DNA of 64,000 bases from Branchiostoma floridae (Eukaryota > Chordata > Leptocardii > Amphioxiformes > Branchiostomatidae). The DNA is taken from assembly GCF_000003815.2 (NCBI RefSeq), contig NC_049984.1, positions 26,364,870-26,428,869 on the forward strand, written 5' to 3'. Below, in pieces: positions 10,939 to 22,119 of the stretch; position 1 is the first letter of the stretch, and every line of letters starts with the position of its first letter. The translations under genes were made by a program, and so were the position numbers. The notes under the pieces are model-generated. The model worked only from the letters and a program-made list of their open reading frames with translations. It was not told the origin of the DNA and did no database searches.

Positions 10939-12014
10939 TTATTTCATGCTTCTTCGTAGGACGTAGCTATGGCTTGGTTGGAGATAGTTGTCCACATCCA
11001 CCACATTCAAAACGTCTTCTTGTTCGTCCCAAACAGGAGGCGTTGGAGAGGAAGAACTAACCGCCAAGTCCAAAACATCTTCTAGCCCCTGTGCACTTGA
11101 TCTCCGTCCCCAGAACATTAGCTGCACGGGATAGGTGAAGCCATCCCCTACAACACCTTTACGTCCAGAAGTTCCCTCAGGTTTCCCAAGGACAAGTCTG
11201 GAGGAGATGTTATGTGCTTCCTCTCTATGAGAGTCCCTTTTGCTGGTTCAATTACAGGGAACCAGATGTAGAACCACACTGGCTCCCGGAGCAGTGCTGT
11301 AATTGAAGGTTTGGTGATTGTTTTCAGTAGAGTTGTAGAAAATAGTGGGGATATAGATTGGGTAAGCTACTCAATAATACACCAAGGAGAACACATACAT
11401 ATACACTATGTTATTGCTTGTAATTGCCGTGTCTTGTCCTGCTGTGCATGTTACTCTGCTCGATAATTTGCAACGCCTGAGCAATCTGTGCCACAGAAGA
11501 ACGTATACTTTAATAGCTCTCCTCATTTGCCTCACTGACAGGCAGCTCCGCAAGCCAGAAATGTTCGGGAGTGGTGATGCAGGGTTTGCAGTAGCAATAT
11601 CTGCACTCAGCCACTCCGTCTGCCTTATGTCATCTGTCTTAAATGTTACTTGCGTGGGGTTATATATAGCCATAGGGTCAAATCTGGTCTTTTGAACACC
11701 TCTATCCCATCTTCAAAGATAGTGTCGTGTGTTGTCTACACCCTATTCAGTAGATTTTGGTCTGTGCCTTGTACTGGTGCTACTAACTCTTCATGTGAGG
11801 ATGAAGCTGTGGCAGACATATCAGACCTCCTCCTCTTCTTCAGCTTTTCATTGCACTTCTGTCTCCGCCATTGCACTTCTGGCTCATCAAACTGATGTTG
11901 AAGTGTTGATGGTGGGCAGACAGGGCCACTAGCCCGGGCACATGGTGGTGGAAGAATGCTGGATGTGGTTGGCGAGGGTGATGGTACCTTAAGAACCTGT
12001 AACAACAGCTTCAC
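10939..12014 (-). CDS. Candidate exons upstream of the 10.3-10.8 kb remnant
   Basis: Three minus-strand islands lie in the right order to precede the 10.8-kb remnant: 12014-11736 (basic and Ser/Pro-rich, WRRQKCNEKLKKRRRSDMSA), 11673-11510 (TEWLSADIATANPASPLPNI) and 11127-10939 (Ser/Asp-rich, ends in a stop). Junctions are not convincing and no domain is seen. They may be separate remnants rather than one gene. Confidence 0.25.
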
Positions 12015-12642
12015 CTCATCCTACCTTGTCTGATCTTTATCTGAATCTTTGTGAAACGGATAATATATTCCTTATTTCTGACTGCCATTCAGAAAATACT
12101 GCAGATATTAGCATCTTAACTTGGAGTATACAAGTATCATTTTGCTAGCTGACAGAATATCTCTTTTCTCAACTGGTGGACTTCTCGTCTGTAACTGCAG
12201 TGACCTCTGGTATCTCTTTTCTCAACTGGCGGACTTTGCGTCGTCTAACTGCATACCCAAGCCATTGTAGAGCCTTGAAAATCTTGTCTGCAGATTCAGC
12301 TTTTCTTTGATGAAATAGGTATTTGGTATTCTTCTCTACCTCTGATCTTCTCAGCTGTAAAGCTCTATCGTTAGGGCTAAGCCAACAATAATGTATATTA
12401 TTCTCAATGGTTTATTTTCAGGCATCCAGGCCCATAACATAAGGACAAACAATTACATGTAGACGATACATTGAATACTTGTACCACCTGCAAGGGTAGC
12501 TTTGTTGGTCTTACGAAAAGCCATGAGTATATGCAGGAGAAACGGAAGGGGATGTGTCAGGACATCTTTAAAGCGCAGCTGCCTTCTCTCTACTATGAGG
12601 ATGATGTGTCTGAACGGGTTTCTGTAGGATGACGTATTTATA
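12015..12642. other. No gene; contains the left copy of a 26-bp repeat
   Basis: Nothing coding was seen. A phrase, TATCTCTTTTCTCAACTGG, occurs twice (about 12158 and 12211), so the stretch holds a small local duplication. Confidence 0.4.
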
Positions 12643-12984
12643 TTAAGTACAGGATGAGTCATAGTTAAACCGACCCATCAGATTGGGGATGGTACTACGT
12701 GGTCCGCGTTTTATGGGTCTTGAAGTACTTTCAGAGCTCAGTGACCAGTTTCGATTCGACGTTAGATCCTTTGTCGGTATGTAAGGATGTAGGGACGCCG
12801 TGCCTACACGCCCACGCCTGGTAAAAGCTTTTGGCAACAGAAGGAGCAGTGTCGTCGACGAGGGGGAAAATTTTGACAAATTTGGTGAAGTAGTAGATCG
12901 CGACGATATTTAGAACCCTGTTGAGACTTTGGGAGTGGACCGACTGCATCCATGGCAACTCTATCGTTAGGGCTAAGCCAACAA
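12363..12984. repeat. 26-bp direct repeats bracketing integrase debris
   Basis: Identical 26-bp sequences starting CTCTATCGTTAGGGCTAAGC occur at 12363-12388 and 12959-12984. On the minus strand the integrase homology begins immediately downstream of the 12959 copy, so the repeat marks a breakpoint. Confidence 0.85.
12643..12958 (-). pseudogene. Ty3/gypsy retrotransposon integrase core fragment
   Basis: On the minus strand, frame-shifted pieces match the retroelement integrase core in order: the MDAVGPLPKSQQG box with the first catalytic Asp (12955-12915), then YYFTKFVKIFPLVDD, a helix AKSFYQAWACRHGVP, the second Asp in HTDKGSN, and a piece resembling the conserved YHPQSDG box. The segment is about 100 codons against a core of about 160, with at least two frameshifts. 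No reverse transcriptase or LTR was found next to it. Integrase inserts element cDNA into the host chromosome; this copy is dead. Confidence 0.75.
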
Positions 12985-13232
12985 CGTTAGGGCATAAGGG
13001 GGATCGGGGCTTCAGTTGCCCTCCCTTTGTTTCTTGAAACCAAACAAACAAACAACCACCCACGGAGGCTGACACCTTATCCAGGGCTTTCTTGAACTCC
13101 ACCGTCGTTGTAGTACGGTCATGGTCATGAAAGCTATTTCCCTTTCAATATCATACCATTGTACATATTATGTCTATATCATGTCGACTCATGTTTTATA
13201 GTCTGCTGAAGATTGTACAATGTATTTGGAAT

Positions 13233-13752
13233 TCACAAAATTTGGAATTCACAAAAATGATACATGATAGAATAGGTTAAACCGTTGATCTCCAATCTGT
13301 CTGCGTCGATTGCTTTTAGGATTTCTAAAACTAAATTTGAACATTTCATTTGGTTGATTTTTCTAATCACTTCAATCAAAAACGTAGTCACTGATTGGAT
13401 AGTCCCTGTCATATAGGAGTTGGTAAGAGCATTACTGCAGGACATGGATAGTGTCCGGTAATGTTTGTTATGGCATAGAAGAGACAACCAAGGGTTGCTG
13501 ACGATAAATCTCCATATTTCTGTCTCCAAGGTCCTGTCCATGTCGGTGAAGGACCGGGGCTCGATAGGGTGCTGTGTGGGTGAGGCGCCGATCTTCTGCA
13601 ACTCGGGCTCGTTTACGAAAGTCAAAGCCCCCCTGATCGCCCCACCCAAAGCAGCACTTCCTATCAAGCCCCGGCTCCCAGATGGTGACTCCAGCCGCAG
13701 GTCCCCTCTTCCAGCCCCTGGGGTGGAGGGGGGTGCCACCTTGGCGTGCCCT
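13233..13752 (-). CDS. Candidate exon with strong acceptor, unrecognised
   Basis: The minus strand shows a textbook acceptor (CCCGTTTGTTTTTCGCAG, AG at 13754-13753). Two frames remain open after it: one gives APPSTPGAGRGDLRLESPSG and ends at 13233; the other gives a basic sequence with RKCCFGWGDQGGFDF, which looks like a damaged CCHC knuckle. The upstream exon candidate at 13890-13975 ends in phase 0, which fits neither frame cleanly. The role is unknown. Confidence 0.3.
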
Positions 13753-13889
13753 GCGAAAAACAAACGGGTAACACAATTAACGACAGGACATTGTGATGAA
13801 AGGGCCGTTCAACTTAAGCCAATGCCAATAGAATAGAAGTTAAGCAAAGAATGTTTGGTTGTAGTTTGAGGCTTATACGCGCGCCTACC

Positions 13890-13975
13890 TTACTCTTCGG
13901 CTTCTTGACCTTGTCGGTAAGCCAGTCCAATTTTCTCTCGATTGTGTCCAGCTTATCCAAATTGCCCTCAGCCCT
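13890..13975 (-). CDS. Small coiled-coil exon candidate
   Basis: The minus frame EGNLDKLDTIERKLDWLTDK ends KPKSK at a donor (AAG then GTAGGC). The heptad-like spacing of Leu/Ile suggests a short coiled coil. It may be the first exon of the 13233-13752 unit. Confidence 0.3.
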
Positions 13976-14039
13976 CTATGAGGGCAAGTTTTGGGCCGAA
14001 CTCCTTCATCTCCTATTAAGGGCGGGGAAATGATTTAAA

Positions 14040-14581
14040 GTGTTTTAGGTAGGAGACTGTTATTTAGTAGCATATCTTGCGAACTTCACGAGAATTCCGT
14101 GTCAAGTTCAATTAAAAGTCAATGCAAATGTGTAACGCTAGCCATTCCTGGCTTCTGTTTGTTAAAATCAAATACAGCCGTACATGTTCGTTCAGTTTAC
14201 ATACGTTGACTGTCACCAAAAGTATTTCAGCACATCTACGGAAGAAACCGTTGCACGACTACATGTTACAGGTAAGACTCCAGGCATCTGTCTCATGTTT
14301 ATTCAACAAGTCGGGCTCCTGTGGGTACGATTACACTTACCCGGGTTGCCTCTCGAAGTGCAGCCGCTGCATCTAGAAGTGTAGCAAGCCTTGAGGAGAA
14401 AAAGTCATCATGATTGTTAGACTACATGTTTACAAATATTAAAAACAAACACACATTCAGGGTCTAACTTTGCAGCAACAAAAAGTCAATACAGTTTACG
14501 AAGCAAAAGGGTCAACTTGGTTACACCACAAAAGAAAGAAACGAAGCAATATCGTTGTGATGACAGAAAACTGCAGCGTAC
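14040..14581. other. No gene; left copy of a 42-bp direct repeat at 14453-14494
   Basis: No supported coding island. The 42-bp sequence beginning ACATTCAGGGTCTAACTTTG recurs at 15711-15753 with one extra A, so the two copies flank the terminal-inverted-repeat element. Confidence 0.6.
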
Positions 14582-15662
14582 CGCACAGGCAGTTTAAGGC
14601 CTGTGACAATTTTGGTCGAACATGAAATTCGAACCACTGCGTGACCTCAGGTAACCCCGCCGGGCCGGAGCGTTTTTAGAACGGTCCAATGTCAGTACCT
14701 AATGTTACATTGCGAAAACAGGAACTTACGGGCCACACTAACTACTTTTCTTGAGACTTATTAATGTTGAATGCTAAAGATATTGATATAGTATTTATCA
14801 AATATCGGCATAACTAGAAGCGGTTAACAAAAGGGCACCCCCCGCGAGAGCTGCAAGTGGTACAGTCCGAACATGCGTTCCGACCTCCCGGGGTGTGGAG
14901 TGGCGGGAAAACAGCGAGGCGCTCATACTTCAAGGAAACAGCAAAATAATGCTATAAATCGGTATTTCTAGCCCAAAATGATTGTATGGCAGCTAACTGA
15001 TGCCTTATAAGGCTAACTGCTTGCGAAATTTCGCATTGATACAACAGCGATTTAACAGATACAGACATAAAACATTCATATTTTACTATCGGTTAACGTT
15101 ACGTACAGTCAAACATGTCTTACTTGGGTGCAGTTCTTGTAGGGTAAGTAGTGTTTCGTCGGCCCCTGCCCACATCAGGGCACCAGTTTTATTACGAGTT
15201 TTGGGCAGATTTAGGTTCATTAAGCCTTAGACCTTCAGAAATCAAGCGGGTCTTCTTGCAATATCTTTGATTTCCGTGGCTGTATTGATATTTGTACGAA
15301 AAATACCAAAAAATTCTGTTTTTGGCCCAAAATTGAGTCTTACCTAGGTATAGCGGCACGATCCCCGGGCATATTAGATATCACAGAGATATAATCTATT
15401 ACTCCAGAAAATATGACTCAGACAATCATTTCATAGTGGGCACAGACCCATTTTAATAGCATCCCTATTTTTTACCAAAAAATGGTTTTTTAAACCAAAA
15501 TATTGAGGATGCACAATTTTCTTGTCATCATATTTTGAATATGGGTGAATTACGTTAACTGGCCAAAAATTGTTGAAAACAGATGGTTACATCAAAAGTT
15601 ATGGCCATATAACTGCTCGACTGAGAATCTACAGGTGTCACAGGCCTTAAACTGCCTGTGCG
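14582..15662. mobile_element. 1.08-kb DNA element with perfect 27-bp terminal inverted repeats
   Basis: The sequence CGCACAGGCAGTTTAAGGCC plus 7 bases (14582-14608) is found as its exact reverse complement at 15636-15662. Each repeat is itself partly palindromic (CACAGGC...GCCTGTG). The interior has no transposase and only short frames, so this is a non-autonomous element. No clear target-site duplication is visible at the immediate borders; the superfamily cannot be named. Confidence 0.8.
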
Positions 15663-15710
15663 ACTGTTCCTTTCCCCTTTCTTCAGCTGCGGCTCATCCT
15701 GTATTGATAT

Positions 15711-15753
15711 ACATTCAGGGTCTAACTTTGCAGCAACAAAAAAGTCAATACAG
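15711..15753. repeat. Right copy of the 42/43-bp direct repeat
   Basis: Matches 14453-14494 except for one extra A in the internal A run. It sits 49 bp outside the right terminal inverted repeat, while the left copy sits 88 bp outside, so it is not a simple target-site duplication. Confidence 0.85.
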
Positions 15754-17793
15754 GAAGTTAAGCAGCGACAGATCTTGTATCATCAGGGTTGGCAGTCTGC
15801 TGCCTTGTGATCCTCCCTGCGCATCAAACTGTGCAGTAGACAGACTTAACAATTCTGGATGGCTGTGTCCGCGAATATAGCCAAGAGTGCGCGTCTCTCC
15901 TCGTCTGTCCACACACCGAACTCCCAACTTAATGCAGTATTCGCCTTTTTTTTCACTCGAGCCCACGTCTGGGATGCTTACCTCCCTTCACTCTGCCAGG
16001 GTCAATGTTAGGTAATCCCTTTGTACCGTGGACGCTCTCTAGTTCCTCTCACATTGCTCTGGGGTCACCATGCCTATCTGTTCACATCGCGCGCGCGTTG
16101 TTTGGTTGGTGTTGGCCATGGCACTTCACAAAGTTGTAAATGTAAGGCTCGGCCTTCAGGGTCTTCACTGTTGGCTTCTTTTGGCCTTTGCTTATTCCTG
16201 AGGCGACTCCAAACCAGGGATCACTATGAGGGCAGCTAGAATGTGCCCTTTTCTGGTATGGCAGAAGAACTCATCTGATATTTGAAAGTTCTTAAACTTT
16301 TTTTTTCAGCCCGTGCCCGGTTGATGGCCACTCTCATCTGGGAGAGAGAGCCGGCTTCTGCAGATAGTCGCCAGCAGCACAGCGTAGCTGTTCTCAGGGC
16401 CTTCCACTCAAAGTGTCACCTATCAAAAATAGCAAACGGGTGGGGTGGAGACTTTTGTCAAACAGTCTGAGTTTAGAGTCTCTCACTGTTGTGATCAGTA
16501 ATCTGAATTTCGGTACGAACCAGGTTGCTACAGGTCTTCAGCTCCCTGTGCTCTTTGTCCTGTCAAGTATCTGGTGTTATTATTACAATGTCTGGGAAAC
16601 CAAACTAAAAAAAGGTCCTCTTCCTAATACCTCTTTATAAGTAAAACAGATTAGGTAGCAATAAACACTGAATAGAAAACTGCAACCATTCCTCTATTAA
16701 CAGTTAAATTGGAAAGCCCCCTTTCGGACAGAAGACACAAGTAGCTTCAGAAACTTCTCTACACAGACACACCTGACAAAGTGACAACCTCTACAAGGTC
16801 AATGTGACTAATTTTTGTTGGTGATTTCGGCACTTAAGGTTAAAAAAACTACCATTTGTATTAATAAATCTGTCCAAATGGACCAGATTTTGTTAGTCCT
16901 CTGAGTGGACTTGGTTAGTTTTGCTGTATGTACAAATGGCATATCCTGCTTCATTAACTTATCCTGAGCGACTTAGAAAATACATACTGTCCACCATGTC
17001 ACTTTTCACGTTACATTACAGAGTACCTACCTTTCATGACGTCCTTCTTGAATAAGTCATATCCCCTGCATTCGTTGTGGCTATAAACAGATCTGGTATT
17101 TGAATTTTCCGCAGGCTTTAATCTATCCCTACCTCACACACATTACTGAATATTAACGTTATTCTCACCTCGTCTATACCTGCAGATCCGACATGCCTAC
17201 TAAGGATATTTAATAATATTTATACTAGTGTATGCCTATAAAATATATAGGAGTGAATGGATGTTTACCTTTATTCACAACTAATTAGTGCGTGACTGAA
17301 ACTACAGAAAAGAACAAAAAGAGAAAATACAATGTGATTATGCAGAGAAATCTGTTCATCATGTCAAGATGATATACTAGTATTGAAGATAAGTACTAGT
17401 ATCATTTTGTTATGACTTGTCATACATACAATAAAGAAAAACAAATGTTGATGCAATCAATCACATACGTATCTCTACCACACACATGTGGTGACACCTT
17501 CAATGTACTTTTATCATGTCATGATTCCATACCTGTCCACCTAGGTCAATACATTTATCACTCCATGCAAAAGAAACTGTAACAAATATTATGTCGCAAA
17601 GTAGCTCAGAAATCTGATGGATGTAACAGTTACACTTTGTTACATACTGTAGATTCCACCCGACATAGTCCACTAGCATTGTAGTAACTGAAATTGTTGT
17701 AATATAACATGTGTATTATCAGACTGTGGCTTTCGTTGTCTATACATTGCCATACATTGTCACTGATGCAATTAAACTACATATCACATCATA
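15754..17793. other. Mostly no gene; weak minus-strand coding-like stretch 16290-16420
   Basis: At 16420-16290 the minus strand reads FEWKALRTATLCCWRLSAEA then RVAINRARAEK after a decent acceptor, but a TGA lies in frame at the exon edge. Sequence 16640-17700 is AT-rich and featureless. Confidence 0.3.
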
Positions 17794-18302
17794 TCAATCA
17801 CTGTCACCATGGTCTCCATTCCCTTCAACGTCAAATGGCTGTACCCCATCTTCCATTTCATCTTCTCCCTCGTCTTCTGACAACACACTTCCCTCTGATA
17901 CGTCACTTCTCTCCTGCACCTCACTTTCCTGCACTACCTCACTTTCCTTCACCACCTCACTTTCCTCTTGTGCTTGACTGTCATCTACACCCCCCCCTGC
18001 TCATCGTCTAAGTACTCCTTCCCTACAGATGTTGCCACAGCTCTATTGCTGGGTTCGGTAGACCTAACCCTAGTGTATCTAGTTTGAGGTGTTTTTGCAA
18101 TAAAGGCTTCCTTCGCCGGCTGGCAGCGGTCAATAATCCTGGTGAGTCGCTTTGACCGCCAGGATGGTCGCTTGACCACCCATGTCTTCTCCCGTTCCTC
18201 ATCGGTTTCTTCATCGGACATATCATGCTTATCGTCACCCAGGTACTTCAGGTCTGCCGGACTGAGGAATTCCTGGCCAACTTTTGCCCTGACCTTCTTC
18301 AG
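17794..18302 (-). CDS. DUF7869-like gene, exon C (C-terminal, acidic tail)
   Basis: An acceptor (CTGTTTTTTAG, AG at 18304-18303) opens LKKVRAKVGQEFLSPADLKY, an acidic linker, the block VVKRPSWRSKRLTRIIDRCQ, and then an apparent stop after EQGGV. Just before that stop is an 8-C run on the plus strand (17990-17997). Restoring one base to the run would open a further 66 residues of Glu/Asp/Ser-rich tail ending at a TGA at 17796-17794. The tail looks genuine, so the stop is probably an assembly or recent homopolymer error. Phase 0 joins it to exon B. The WRS block recurs in C-termini of a widespread uncharacterised invertebrate family. Confidence 0.55.
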
Positions 18303-18509
18303 CTAAAAAACAGAATAGTTTAGAACATTGGCACCAGAGTCATAGGCTTGGAATTGTGATAACCACAAAGTCCTTCAAATCTGGGGATTATTGTTAAATC
18401 ATTAACTAGAGAAAATCTAAAATGGCTGGAGCAAAAAAATGCACTGCACTTTTGGGGAAAATATTACCCTACGTGTTTGCAATTAATAAAATGCAACATA
18501 TCCACTTAC

Positions 18510-18672
18510 CGTTGCTACCTTTCTCAGTGTCTTGAGTAGCACATTGCATGTAAGGTTAGCATCAATGGGACATCGGAGGTTGTCTATTAATGCAAAAGTG
18601 AGGCCAAGACCATGGACGAGGACACCAGTGACATGCGTCTTCATCCCCCACTTTTGACATTTTTTGTGTGTC
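18510..18672 (-). CDS. DUF7869-like gene, exon B
   Basis: Bounded by an acceptor (TATTGTTACAG) and an excellent donor (ACG then GTAAGT). It carries KTHVTGVLVHGLGLTFALID followed by an N-L-T and V-L-L-K-T-L pattern, which resembles the central HVTG...DN...NLT box of DUF7869-type proteins. The frame does not match the phase of exon A unless one base is removed from the A6 run (plus-strand T6 at 18660-18665). The usual downstream DNTxxENKN-type block is missing, so the gene is internally deleted or that exon was not found. Function unknown. Confidence 0.5.
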
Positions 18673-18910
18673 CTGTAACAATACCAACAATGTAAGTGTA
18701 AATGTAAGTATACTGTTGTAACGTTACCACTAAATGTGTAGGCAACATTCATACAATGAGCATTTGTATGTCACTCTGTAGGCAGCCCTAGTCTAACTGT
18801 TCAACAGGCGGGTTAGCTTTAATGTGGATTGCATTCCACTTTCTGATTTAGTGAATTGCTTGTGGTAAATTCAACGCCGTTAAGACTGATATACATCATC
18901 TGAAAATTAC

Positions 18911-19040
18911 CGTATTCTGTGCAGAGTGGGGGATGGTTGTTTTGTTTCGGTACATTCCATCTATGATGATGGATAACGCCCCTGAGGGGTCTCCGGTGAA
19001 TGAGTATGCCTTCTCCCAGTAGATCTGTCTCACCCTCCTC
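18911..19040 (-). CDS. DUF7869-like gene, exon A
   Basis: Acceptor CGTTCACAG and donor ACG/GTAATT enclose RRRVRQIYWEKAYSFTGDPS, then LSIIIDGM and NKTTIPH. The pattern of a basic helix, then S-I-I-I-D-G-M, then N-K-T-x-I-P-H is characteristic of the same family's conserved core. Exon B continues the protein naturally (PHSAQNT, then a KCQKWGMKTH stretch). The order A-B-C on one strand with correct splice sites is the main evidence for a real gene. Confidence 0.55.
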
Positions 19041-19954
19041 CTGTGAACGGCAAAATAAATAATAAAAGTATACTGTAAACACACTGTTGATTTGATAGAC
19101 CACGTATATGGCTTCAGCTTCACATTTGTTTTGTGACATGTGAATACATTATCTATCACAACACAGAATATGGATAATTGCAGATACTGATGCTTAATGG
19201 GTGTCTGGGGTCTTGCTTCTCATCTGAAAATTAGCTGCATTCTACGCAGCAAATTAGGTTCGAATATTTAACACGCGGACAGGATCTCAGTGTCCGGAAA
19301 GCGGCTTACGATGTTGTCGATTTACGTACCCATTTCGCGCTCTCTGGACGGTATGTCGCATCTGCGGGATTGCTTTGATCTTCTCGCCTTTGAAGAAGGT
19401 GTCACCGCTGGTATTGTGGACTGTGATGCCGGCGAGAAATTCTTCACATCGCCAGTCTCCACGTGCATGGTTCTCAATGTGCCAATTGCCGAATTAACTT
19501 CGGCCTATATGCAAGAACAGAAAAATCTCAATTACCACAAGGAAAAATGATCACAGAAACTGATACAATCTAACTTATGGCCTGCACGAAAGCTCGACTT
19601 AATTGAAGAGCACAAGAAGTGTAAATCACCATTAATTCATTAGCAACCTCACAAGATTCCATTTGACTCCTCCCACTGCTTCTAATGATGTTTTGTCAAG
19701 GTTCAATAAACATGAATATGACAACGAATACAAATTGTTATTTAGAAGTGGTAATGCAAACTTACACATCCGTAGAGGTTCTGGTGCCATTTAACAAGAC
19801 GCCGATAAATGTACAAACTTAACCAAATCATGGAAGCAATATTGACAATTCCTGTCCCTCAATGATGGCAGCGTTAAAATGTCTTCCATAATTACGGAGA
19901 GACCAGCTCTCTTTACATCGTCATCTTCTCATTACAACTAGCCCGTGTACTTAC

Positions 19955-20043
19955 GCGAAACTCCAAATCTTGAGCATCCCTTGTGGCCATGAACTGGCGA
20001 CGTCGTTTTGTCACGATGGACTCCATGAATACGTAGTAATTCA
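19955..20043 (-). CDS. Probable upstream exon of the DUF7869-like gene
   Basis: Acceptor TATCACTTAG and a consensus donor (CGC then GTAAGT) enclose NYYVFMESIVTKRRRQFMAT followed by RDAQDLEFR. A basic helix of this kind often precedes the RxxYxE core in this family, so it fits directly before exon A. The phase is off by one base with respect to exon A. Confidence 0.4.
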
Positions 20044-20045
20044 CT

Positions 20046-21257
20046 AAGTGATATATCAAAGATAAACTGGTAATGACCTAGATCATCCAGTCATGATTTG
20101 ATAAAGTGGACCCGGACTGCTTTCGCAGCCTCTTGACTACTTACGCTCCCGTAACAGTCGCAGCAAGAATTTGAGCGAACAAGGTATGCAGGTTACAGCT
20201 GCGAAACGATGTTCGTAATTGATACGCATCTACTATTAAATTTAAGGATACAGACGTGCCCCGCTCGCTGAACATTTCTGCATGCATAATTCAAGCCAGT
20301 GAGTCCTTCACCTTGATCACATAATATGGAGACAGTTCGGATGAAAATTGCCAACAAGTATGCCAACAGGCACCCCCACTGGGTAGCCTGCCTGATAAAG
20401 AGCACAGCTAGAGCCCCACTGGGCTGAAGCATCTGTGGCAGTATTTTGATTTGGAAGCTAACAGTTTTTATGTTTGTAATTTATAGATTCTATGGTACAG
20501 AGTTGATTTAACTTATTTTGTTTTGTTTATTTGTTTCGCACTTTAAAAACGATATCAGTAAGTACATATAGTGAATTGTGAAACATAAACAGTGCTAGGG
20601 AGGCCGAAAGCAAAAAGCTTATGAAAAGGCCTTCCTATATTAACTTATTACATTCATATTAATTTAACCAAAAAATAAGTATGAACCTAAATAAGTATGG
20701 ATAATAATTAACGGAAATCATGGAATGAAAAACATATTACACAAAATAATTAAACGTAACTTAGGAAACAATAAATGAATATAACTATAGATTGAAAGTT
20801 AACGTTACCAGAACTATACAACGAAGTACATAAAAAAAAACAGTATGGATAATGCATGACGGAATCAATAGAATGAAAACACATTGGACTGAATAATAAA
20901 TGGATATAGAGACATTGAAAACTACCAGAAGGAAACAAGGAAGTGTAAACCCAACTAACAGAAAGTAGGGTTATTTATAAATTCAGCTTTAATGTGGCAT
21001 TTGAATATAGCAAAGGTGGGACTTAACTTTAATGTATTATTCAAGCTGTTCCAAACTGTGGGACCTCTGAACATAAAGGAGAATTGCCGTTGGTTAGTTT
21101 TTGCATTAATAGGCCTGACATAGTTGCGAATACTATGTCAGGCCAACTTACAAATACTATGTAAAGAAATGGCAGGAAACCCTACATTTTGTATTGTTCA
21201 TTAATCATCTAAGGCTGGCTTGCAAAACTCTAGTCGAGACAAATGTATGGTAAATAC
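20046..21257. other. Intron or intergenic; no gene seen
   Basis: Very AT-rich. On the minus strand a consensus donor (GGGAGC then GTAAGT, about 20140) ends a short island with SNSCCDCYGS that could be another exon, but it lacks a clear start. Confidence 0.35.
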
Positions 21258-21392
21258 CTCTACTGGATCGATGACTTCACACACGTCAGATGTTCTTCCC
21301 TCATCTTCACCCAACTGTTCACTGTCTTCCATTTCAGAATCTGCTGCCTCTGGTTCACATGTGCCAAGCTCAGCTGACATACCTTGGACTGC
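21258..21392 (-). CDS. Acidic exon candidate (45 codons)
   Basis: Acceptor TGTTTACTTTCAG and donor GAG/GTATTT enclose an exact 45-codon open frame, AVQGMSAELGTCEPEAADSE then MEDSEQLGEDEGRTSD. Acidic and disordered. Same strand and upstream of the DUF7869-like exons; could be part of the same gene. Confidence 0.4.
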
Positions 21393-21929
21393 CTGAAAGT
21401 AAACAGGACATATGATTATAAAGAATGTTTATGAGCAGGTAATTTTAATAAGACTTTAAAAACCAATGTTTGAAGTCACACATGCAAAACCAATTTTTAA
21501 AGGCTGGAATAACATTGTGACAGCTCCAGGGGCCTTACCCTGGGAGCGAGACAGGATCGGGTAGCTTTAGAGTTTTGTTCGGGAACCCAAGGCAGTCAAT
21601 CCGCTGATCTCACATAAGTGCCCGAAGGAGTTATCGCTGCAGGTGGACCTCATTCGGACCGCTAATAGCAGATCGGCGGACCTGACTGTCTTGGGTCACC
21701 GAATAAACTAAGCTGCCCGATCCCGCCTGTCCCCCAGGGCACTATATATATATTACTTATTACCTCAGGGGTTACATTTTTATATATTGATTCCTTGTTG
21801 GATTTACTCAAAGAAATTGATTCATCAATTCATCAGGCAACCATATACATAATTTGAACAGAACAGAAAAGAGTAGAGATTTCTGAAGTGTATCAACTGA
21901 CCGTTTGAAATGAAAGGAAGGATGTTTAC

Positions 21930-22119
21930 CTATTCCAAGCAACCTGACAGGGTAGGCCTTCGTGACCATTTCCCCAGACTGCGGGTCGGGCTCTTTCCAC
22001 AGTGCTTAGGTGTCATCACCAACCCCCAACTTGTCTTTGTCGAATTTCGGGATATCCGACGCAGGTATAGCGGTCACCAGTTTATCATTCAACCACCACA
22101 CGGTAACCCACACGGTCAT
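21930..22119 (-). pseudogene. Candidate first exon, broken by TAA
   Basis: The minus strand starts ATG with MTVWVTVWWLNDKLVTAIPA, continues to KLGVGDDT, meets a TAA (22008-22006) and resumes in the same frame with ALWKEPDPQSGEMVTKAYPV before a donor (GGAATAG/GTAAAC). The same-frame continuation suggests a nonsense mutation. The W-rich start followed by an ALWKEP-type box resembles the N-terminal region of invertebrate BEN-domain-like genes, but this is a weak guess. Possible 5' exon of the gene ending at 17794. Confidence 0.4.
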
